Assembly: GCF_002197645.1 (NCBI RefSeq)
Contig: NZ_CP021874.1
Coordinates: 310,001-374,000 of the forward strand
Length of the DNA stretch: 64,000 bases
Source of the DNA: Enterococcus wangshanyuanii
GTDB lineage: Bacteria > Bacillota > Bacilli > Lactobacillales > Enterococcaceae
Direction of reading: 5' to 3'
Below, one piece after another: positions 59,601 through 64,000 of the stretch (positions are counted from its first letter, which is position 1; the number at the start of each line of letters is the position of its first letter). The notes beneath the pieces were generated by a model. That model did no database searches. It was not told the DNA's origin and saw only the letters and a program-made list of their open reading frames with translations. The position numbers and the translations under genes are program-made.

Positions 59601-60694
59601 TAATGATTGCTAAGGAGCAGGGGAAAGAGTTAAATGTTAAAGAATTGAAAAGGCTAGAAGATCGTTTTTCTAATCAGTTTGGTTTTATCGCAGATCAATT
59701 ACAGAGTTATCGACCTGAATTGGTGAATGTTAGTGGTGTGGATTTGTCAGCGGAAGAAGAACAAGGGCTGGGTGAATTTGCTTCCTTTAATCATAACAAG
59801 GAACCAAGATTTTTAGAAGATGGACAATTAACTACAACTAGTGAGTTATTGGAGCGATTGAAAGATCAGCGTTTAACATTACAAGAGTTATTGAAGAAGG
59901 ATGATGAGCAACTCTTCAAAAAGGTTATTTTGGAATCTGTGGGAAAAGTCCTTCGGATCCGTATTCAGCAAGCCCAGCAATGGGTAGCGCAAATGAACGA
60001 GTTGCTACAAGAACAAAAAAACTCTTCAGGATTGTCTTTAAGTATTAGCTGGAAAGGAGTCTCTGCTAATTCTGAGCATGATCTTAGTACCAATCAACTT
60101 GTTCGCCTATTAGAAAAACCAACGGAACTCTTGTCAGACGATGATCGAGAGGTAGTTTCTTGCCATTTTCAGGAAAAAGTTCGTTTAGCTCAAGAACAAT
60201 TACACAATGAACCAGATGATCGAAGTACTTTATTCCAAGCAATTGCAAGTGTGTTAGATTATCGAGATTGGTTTGAATTTGAGCTGAAATATAAGCGGGC
60301 AAATGAAGGCTATCAGCCTCAACCATTAACGGATCGTCGTTTTAATCAATTCTCTGGAGGAGAAAAAGCGATAGCAATGTATTTACCGTTATTTGCTGCA
60401 ACTTATTCTCGTTATGAAGATGCCGGAGAGGAATGTCCGCGAGTAATTACATTGGATGAAGCTTTTGCTGGAATTGATGATCAAAATATTGCAGAGCTGT
60501 TTAAAGCCTGTGAGCAGCTTAATTTTAACTATGTGATGAATTCACAGGCACTTTTTGGGGATTACCCTACTGTTTCTAAATTAGCGATTTATGAATTGTT
60601 ACGACCACAGAATGTCAATTTTGTTACAACAATCCGCTATTATTGGGATGGGCAAAAGAAGCATTTGCTAACAGGAGGTGAGGAACTTGTCTGA
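56618..60694 (+). CDS. jetC: Wadjet SMC-like ATPase JetC
   Basis: The 1,358-residue SMC/MukB-like ATPase extrudes DNA loops and detects small circular DNA. Visible are Walker A LRGTNGSGKSLTMQ (about 33-45), very long coiled coils (about 250-500 and 760-1000) around a hinge/elbow region, signature FNQFSGGEKAIAMYLPLF, and Walker B VITLDEAFAGIDDQN. It starts inside jetB and extends past the jetD start. The length is normal for JetC. Confidence 0.96.
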   Translation: MTNRWVMNRVGLLNFWYYTKETFELAEGRMLLRGTNGSGKSLTMQSLFPVLFDGDTSAYRLDSFGSRDRKMEDYLLGEKGVSQRDEGIGYLFLEVKREAREEYLTVGIGMHANRGGTLKKWFFAIENNQRVGKDFELYEELHREELTPLTKAKLKNRLAGKGRIFDTQREYRSFVNQRIFGFDHLDQFDELITLLLQLRSPKLSKDFRPSVIYGILRNSLPKMKEDELLTLSKTIEQLDLHRERLEDLTREMKELNSFAKNYHNWHDELVSQIAGKWYQLFYDMKQLEKQVAELKQQLENHNIDLLENRKNFERNEQEVEALTATISQLSQHEGMNLVHQELELNKRLTQTSKDLADTKEQLVKKQQIVKEQQMELENRKYLQEELCNDLEELIQDNQQYLSYLRFEELDSSYSEKLRTTITTFERKYWLEQVRQKQSHFRELLQMLSKLVHLENQKVDLERLVGNVQQELDELQRDLRHWQQTRLAELEKWKLAIDAWLTRSPFQLSKNQYHELLYCIDNLLETEEREEVVLSPLTVSYQETLKKEQLALVPLEARLEENQTKIADIQLEIEEWQGQKAPKPYQHEGRKSNRKSWSDKAKYVLFYEGVDFQANVTEEERNRIERALFTSGILDSVISEEMLQLADDWMIKSNPQLMSSTLASVLTVNSDLPLELQSQVANVLDSIFYNEMNPMIDLPIIHQDGRFQIANLSGEMPVDYQASFIGVASQERYRQEQIKRLKTEILQLEEANQELSTQIREQKQKLQSIEEAYQERPRGTEVYQTYMETKILALALTAKEKELTIKNAELSTLQQQLLMIKTHITEKAAGDQLNQKEETYEEALQYALNYEQNLHEAFSKSSELDRQQEMLETIASHVSNYQEEELSLLDKVSVLIGEITKLERLLKENEAQQQIINVAELTAKLMAATEEQRQCQQEIKQLNQEQIKLEKARTKITGDIEHEDLQLVLLIKLESNWRALFEKELQRFNLPSTDLLMIAKEQGKELNVKELKRLEDRFSNQFGFIADQLQSYRPELVNVSGVDLSAEEEQGLGEFASFNHNKEPRFLEDGQLTTTSELLERLKDQRLTLQELLKKDDEQLFKKVILESVGKVLRIRIQQAQQWVAQMNELLQEQKNSSGLSLSISWKGVSANSEHDLSTNQLVRLLEKPTELLSDDDREVVSCHFQEKVRLAQEQLHNEPDDRSTLFQAIASVLDYRDWFEFELKYKRANEGYQPQPLTDRRFNQFSGGEKAIAMYLPLFAATYSRYEDAGEECPRVITLDEAFAGIDDQNIAELFKACEQLNFNYVMNSQALFGDYPTVSKLAIYELLRPQNVNFVTTIRYYWDGQKKHLLTGGEELV

Positions 60695-61946
60695 TCCTAA
60701 AGAATACTTTAAACAGCCTGTTTTTCATGTGTTAGGTAAGGAATTATGGCGTCGGTACTGGTTGAATGGAGCATTTGGAAATAGTGTTGGCTTGTCTCTT
60801 TTTAGCAAAGTTGACACGGATCCATTGCGATCTTTTCTTGGCATGACAGTCCTTTCTTGGGATCAAAAGAAACGAATTCGGATTGTAGATTTAGAGCAAG
60901 CTTTTGTAGAAAGTATCTTAGAATGGACATTATCAGATTTTGTTGTTTTTATTATGAAGAAACCATTAGCTTTAAAAGCAACGTTCGAACAGTCAGAAGC
61001 ACTTGCTTTTGAACATTTTAAAGCGGCTGTAAAAGCTATTGATGCTAGCTTTACCTCATTACTAACAGAGCGTCAACTGAAAGAGTGGTGGAAGAAGAAA
61101 CTGCCGAATTTGCTTATCTTTAATCAAGTATCAAACGCTATAAAAAGCTTGCCTAAAAATGATTTTTTACGCTTGCCAGTATTTGCTTATAAAGTTACAG
61201 GGTTGCCACATGCATTTGATGAAAATAATGATGGCGGAGTGTTATTTTTACAAATGCTGACAGCAATGTCAACTCAACTGCCAGAGAATCAAATTGAGTT
61301 GGAAAAAGCGGAGCAACGTCATGGTTTACTAAATGAATTTTACTTATTGAAGGATGACATTATGAACTATGCAGCTATCCGAGGATTGACTGCACAAGAT
61401 GCAAAAAATAAAGAAAATCAAATGTGGCGACAGGCTTGTATTGAAGGAATTAGTTGGAATGTTCCTTTAAAAGAAATTTTACGAATGACGACGATTTATC
61501 CTTATATTGGGGAGAAGGTTTTGGTAGTAGAGAACTCTGGTATTTACTCGATTTTAGTGGAATTACTACCAGAGGTGCCAATTCTTTGCTCTAGTGGTCA
61601 ATTCACCTTTGCTATTTGGCAGCTATTGCGTAAATTAGCAGCTACTGGAACTGTTATCTATTATAGCGGTGATATTGATCCTGAAGGTTTAGGAATGGCT
61701 CAAAAATTGAAAAACACTTTTGGTTCTCAATTAAAATTTTTAGGAATGAACCAACAAAATTTTACATTAGCAAAATCTGACTTGACTCTGAGTAACAGCC
61801 GGTTAAAGAAACTAGATAGTCTTAAGGAACATCAATTAACAATGTTAGGAAAGTTGATTCATGAAGAACAAAAAGTTGCCTATCAAGAGGGCTTCTTACA
61901 AGAATTGATAAAAGAGATTATTTGTGAATTTAAGGATGTGGCATAG
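60687..61946 (+). CDS. jetD: Wadjet Toprim nuclease JetD
   Basis: The 419-residue DUF3322/DUF2220-type protein cleaves plasmid DNA once JetABC has extruded it. The C-terminal Toprim domain shows the catalytic Glu in VLVVENSGIYS and the D-x-D in YYSGDIDPEGLGMA. The start is TTG 60687, eight bases behind AGGAGG and inside the end of jetC; the upstream GTG overlaps the ribosome site. All four Wadjet genes are intact, so the system is probably active. Confidence 0.94.
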   Translation: MSDPKEYFKQPVFHVLGKELWRRYWLNGAFGNSVGLSLFSKVDTDPLRSFLGMTVLSWDQKKRIRIVDLEQAFVESILEWTLSDFVVFIMKKPLALKATFEQSEALAFEHFKAAVKAIDASFTSLLTERQLKEWWKKKLPNLLIFNQVSNAIKSLPKNDFLRLPVFAYKVTGLPHAFDENNDGGVLFLQMLTAMSTQLPENQIELEKAEQRHGLLNEFYLLKDDIMNYAAIRGLTAQDAKNKENQMWRQACIEGISWNVPLKEILRMTTIYPYIGEKVLVVENSGIYSILVELLPEVPILCSSGQFTFAIWQLLRKLAATGTVIYYSGDIDPEGLGMAQKLKNTFGSQLKFLGMNQQNFTLAKSDLTLSNSRLKKLDSLKEHQLTMLGKLIHEEQKVAYQEGFLQELIKEIICEFKDVA

Positions 61947-62436
61947 TGGTGGCTAGGGTCAAGGATATAAAATATTTTAATCATTTTTCTTTACATCTTT
62001 CTTTTACTTATGGAATATAATGATATATTTCATCGGTTTGAATAAAGTTGAAAAAAGATCTTTTAGAGAACAATTATCTGTTGCAACACAAACCTCATAT
62101 ATTTTTCAAAATTCACTTGAAGAAAATGCCTTTTTAAGTGATGGAAATAATAATATATATATGAAAATGAAGCAAATTTTAAGTATTGATGATAAGTTAA
62201 CTCAAAAAAATGTTAGAGTTTTATCTGGAGGTGAAAGACAAAAAATAAATTTAATGATAGCTTTTGTTAGAGATAAGAAAATAATGATTCTAGATGAACC
62301 ATTCTCAGGATTGGATCAACAGTCAACTGAAAACTTACTTGAATATTTAGCCGCTACAAAAAACAATAAAATTTATTTTGTCGTGACTCATGATAATTAT
62401 TTTGATCAATTGGCAAATAAAATAATTCAACTTTAG
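61946..62436 (+). pseudogene. ABC transporter ATPase remnant
   Basis: A first piece (GTG 61946, MVARVKDIKYFNHFSLHLSF, stop at 62018) is followed in another frame by 138 residues. The second piece has a degenerate P-loop (IGLNKVEKRSF for GxNGxGKS), a shortened span to the Q-loop (YIFQN), and an intact signature (LSGGERQKINL), Walker B (IMILDEPFSGLD) and switch His (VTHDNY). A frameshift plus loss of the nucleotide-binding loop makes function unlikely. The family resembles bacteriocin/peptide exporter ATPases. Confidence 0.75.
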
Positions 62437-62457
62437 AGATCGAAGGAGGTGGTAGTG

Positions 62458-62766
62458 TTGTTCATGTTAGTTGTTATTGGGCTTTTATTAGTAATCGTTG
62501 GTATTCAACTTAGAAGAGGCAAATGGTATGGAATAGTTGCTGGGAATACTTTTAAAGATAAGCCGATTGAAGTTCAAAAAAAAGGTGCAATAGGAGCTTC
62601 ATCTATTGCTTTTCTTGTAGGTGGCTTTTTAATAATCGTTTATATTTTAATGTTTTTTGGTATTCAAACGAGATTTTTAATCATTCCAGTAGTTGTAATA
62701 GTGATAGTATATTCTATGTTTGCAATATACAAATATCTTAAACACTTCATTAAATATGGGAAATAA
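62458..62766 (+). CDS. Small membrane protein
   Basis: The roughly 103-residue protein has three hydrophobic segments (about 1-18, 45-65 and 70-90) around a hydrophilic loop (RRGKWYGIVAGNTFKDKPIEVQ). The overall look recalls small DUF3784-like membrane proteins, but this is weak. The start is TTG 62458 with AAGGAGG seven bases upstream; GTG codons at 62449 and 62455 lie too near the ribosome site. It may once have belonged with the broken ABC ATPase. Confidence 0.65.
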   Translation: MFMLVVIGLLLVIVGIQLRRGKWYGIVAGNTFKDKPIEVQKKGAIGASSIAFLVGGFLIIVYILMFFGIQTRFLIIPVVVIVIVYSMFAIYKYLKHFIKYGK

Positions 62767-63244
62767 AGAAACTATTTAGTAAGAAAGAGAGTATTAAACA
62801 AAGCTACTACTAAAAAGTTGTTTGTTAGCTAATGTTGGTGAAGAAAATTCAAAGAATTAAATCGATTAGTATGATTCCTAGAGGAAATCCCCTCTAGGCT
62901 TTTGTTTTCTTGAAAAAGAATGGAGTCAATGCATAAAGAAATCCTTAATTTGAAATTGTAGACGTCACTAAAACCGTAAGTATTTCAATTCAACATTTTA
63001 AATATGATTATATAAATACTCTAGTCGCCCTAGAATAAAGTACCTCTAGTACATTTTTAATTTCACTTTAGTACTTCTTAAAAATATCAATTCGATTCAT
63101 CATTTAGAACTATTTATTTGTAAAATCTTGATCAAACAATTCGATTTTTTTGTATAAACAAGTGATCAATAAAGTAATGAATTTAGATGAAGTAGCAATT
63201 GAAGAACTTTTAGTAACAAACTATATATAATTGGAGGTGAAAGT
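62767..63244. other. Intergenic stretch with terminator
   Basis: About 480 AT-rich bases. A terminator hairpin lies at 62877-62910; the rest holds no ORF with a ribosome site and no repeat that I can see. Confidence 0.5.
62877..62910 (+). terminator. Terminator
   Basis: CCTAGAGG pairs with CCTCTAGG, followed by CTTTTGTTTTCTT. Confidence 0.82.
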
Positions 63245-64000
63245 ATTGGAAAATGAGAAGAAAGAGAATGAATTTTCAGGAATTATTCTGAAAAGAGAGA
63301 AGCAGCAATTTCAGATTGAAATGTATGGACATCGTGATAAATCAAATCAGTTAGCTATTCATATTGATACAAAGTTTGGCACTGCTTCTATGGGAAAAAT
63401 ATTTGTGGCAGTGGCTATAATGAAACTTATTGAGCAAAAGAAACTGTCATTAGAAACAACCTTGAATAATTTTTATGGTACTTCTTTAAAAGAAATCGAC
63501 GGAGATATAACTATATACGAATTATTGACCCATACTTCAGGTATTCAGGACTATTTTGATGAATCGATTGAGGCGGATTACGAGCAACTTTGGCAAAAGA
63601 TACCTAATTACTCTATTCGAAAAAATAGTGATATAATGCCACTGTTTATTGATAAAAAACAAGATAGCAAAAGACGAGGAGAATTTATTTATAATAACGC
63701 AGGATATGTACTTTTAGCAGATATTATTGAAAAAATAACGAATTGTCATTTTGATCAAGTTTTGAAAGACATGGTGTTTGATAAACTTCATATGTCAAAT
63801 ACTGGATATTTTGAATTGGACAATTTACCTGCGAATACAGCAATTGGCTATATAAAAGAACAAGGTGAAAACCCTCGTAGTAATATTTATTCTATTGATT
63901 GTAAAGGAACAGGAGCAGGTGGGTGCTATACAACAGTAATGGACATTTGTAACTTTTGGGATGGACTGTTCTCCTATGAAATCTTATCTGAAAAGAGCAT
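63245..64000 (+). CDS. Beta-lactamase-fold serine hydrolase, 5' part
   Basis: The gene runs off the right edge; 252 codons are visible. The class C/PBP4-like fold shows the catalytic S-x-x-K in GTASMGKIFVAVAIM, the region LLTHTSGIQDYFD and the second motif Y-x-N in FIYNNAGYVLLADIIEK. There is no signal peptide, so it is probably cytoplasmic, as in esterase-like members, and need not act on beta-lactams. The start is TTG 63245 behind GGAGGTGA; no earlier start fits. Confidence 0.85.

Overview
The window looks like a stretch of an Enterococcus chromosome (E. faecalis-type, low-GC Firmicute). The signs are low GC, strong AGGAGG ribosome sites, frequent GTG/TTG starts, a MucBP surface protein, the neighbourhood tdk-prfA-prmC-sua5-glyA-upp, a Firmicute sufCDSUB operon, and a T-box-led metNIQ operon. 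Gene order in the core parts resembles what I recall of E. faecalis; this is memory, not a search.

Layout: 1-5522 holds the 3' part of nifJ (pyruvate:flavodoxin oxidoreductase), a purine permease and a KtrB-type potassium channel. 5.8-9.2 kb carries a fumarate-reductase-like lipoprotein and a surface protein. 9.4-15.1 kb is housekeeping (tdk, prfA, prmC, sua5, glyA, upp). 15.1-18.7 kb has a small DUF2187-like protein, a tRNA-Thr(CGT) gene, a membrane protein with a RanBP2-like zinc finger, and a secreted protein with ChW, Big_2, MucBP and CAP-like domains.

18.9-32.7 kb is the metabolically most unusual part. ApbE flavin transferase and a LysR regulator precede an FMN reductase, a three-domain FMN_red/FMN_bind/FAD reductase and an MFS transporter. 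A second unit follows: PrpF-like isomerase, CitMHS tricarboxylate transporter, a second LysR, aconitase and a GntR regulator. I read this as aconitate/tricarboxylate use plus a flavin-based enoate reductase whose pocket is not that of fumarate reductase. Aconitase is uncommon in enterococci as far as I know.

32.8-44.6 kb is core again: rodA, ArsC/Spx-like protein, gcvH, methionine T-box with metNIQ, ferrochelatase, and sufCDSUB behind an iron-box-like inverted repeat.

44.9-62 kb is a defence island. First comes an AT-rich four-gene operon: an SF1 helicase with a C-terminal nuclease-like domain, a Cap4/DUF4297-like nuclease, a middle component and a Rad50/SMC-like ATPase. It resembles a Lamassu/ABC-3C system with an added helicase. 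Then follow a candidate small RNA locus and small ORFs, and a complete Wadjet jetABCD anti-plasmid system. A 44-bp imperfect direct repeat (the sufB terminator and a second copy) brackets the first defence operon. The right end has an ABC-ATPase remnant, a small membrane protein and the start of a beta-lactamase-fold protein cut by the window edge. No insertion sequence or CRISPR array was seen.
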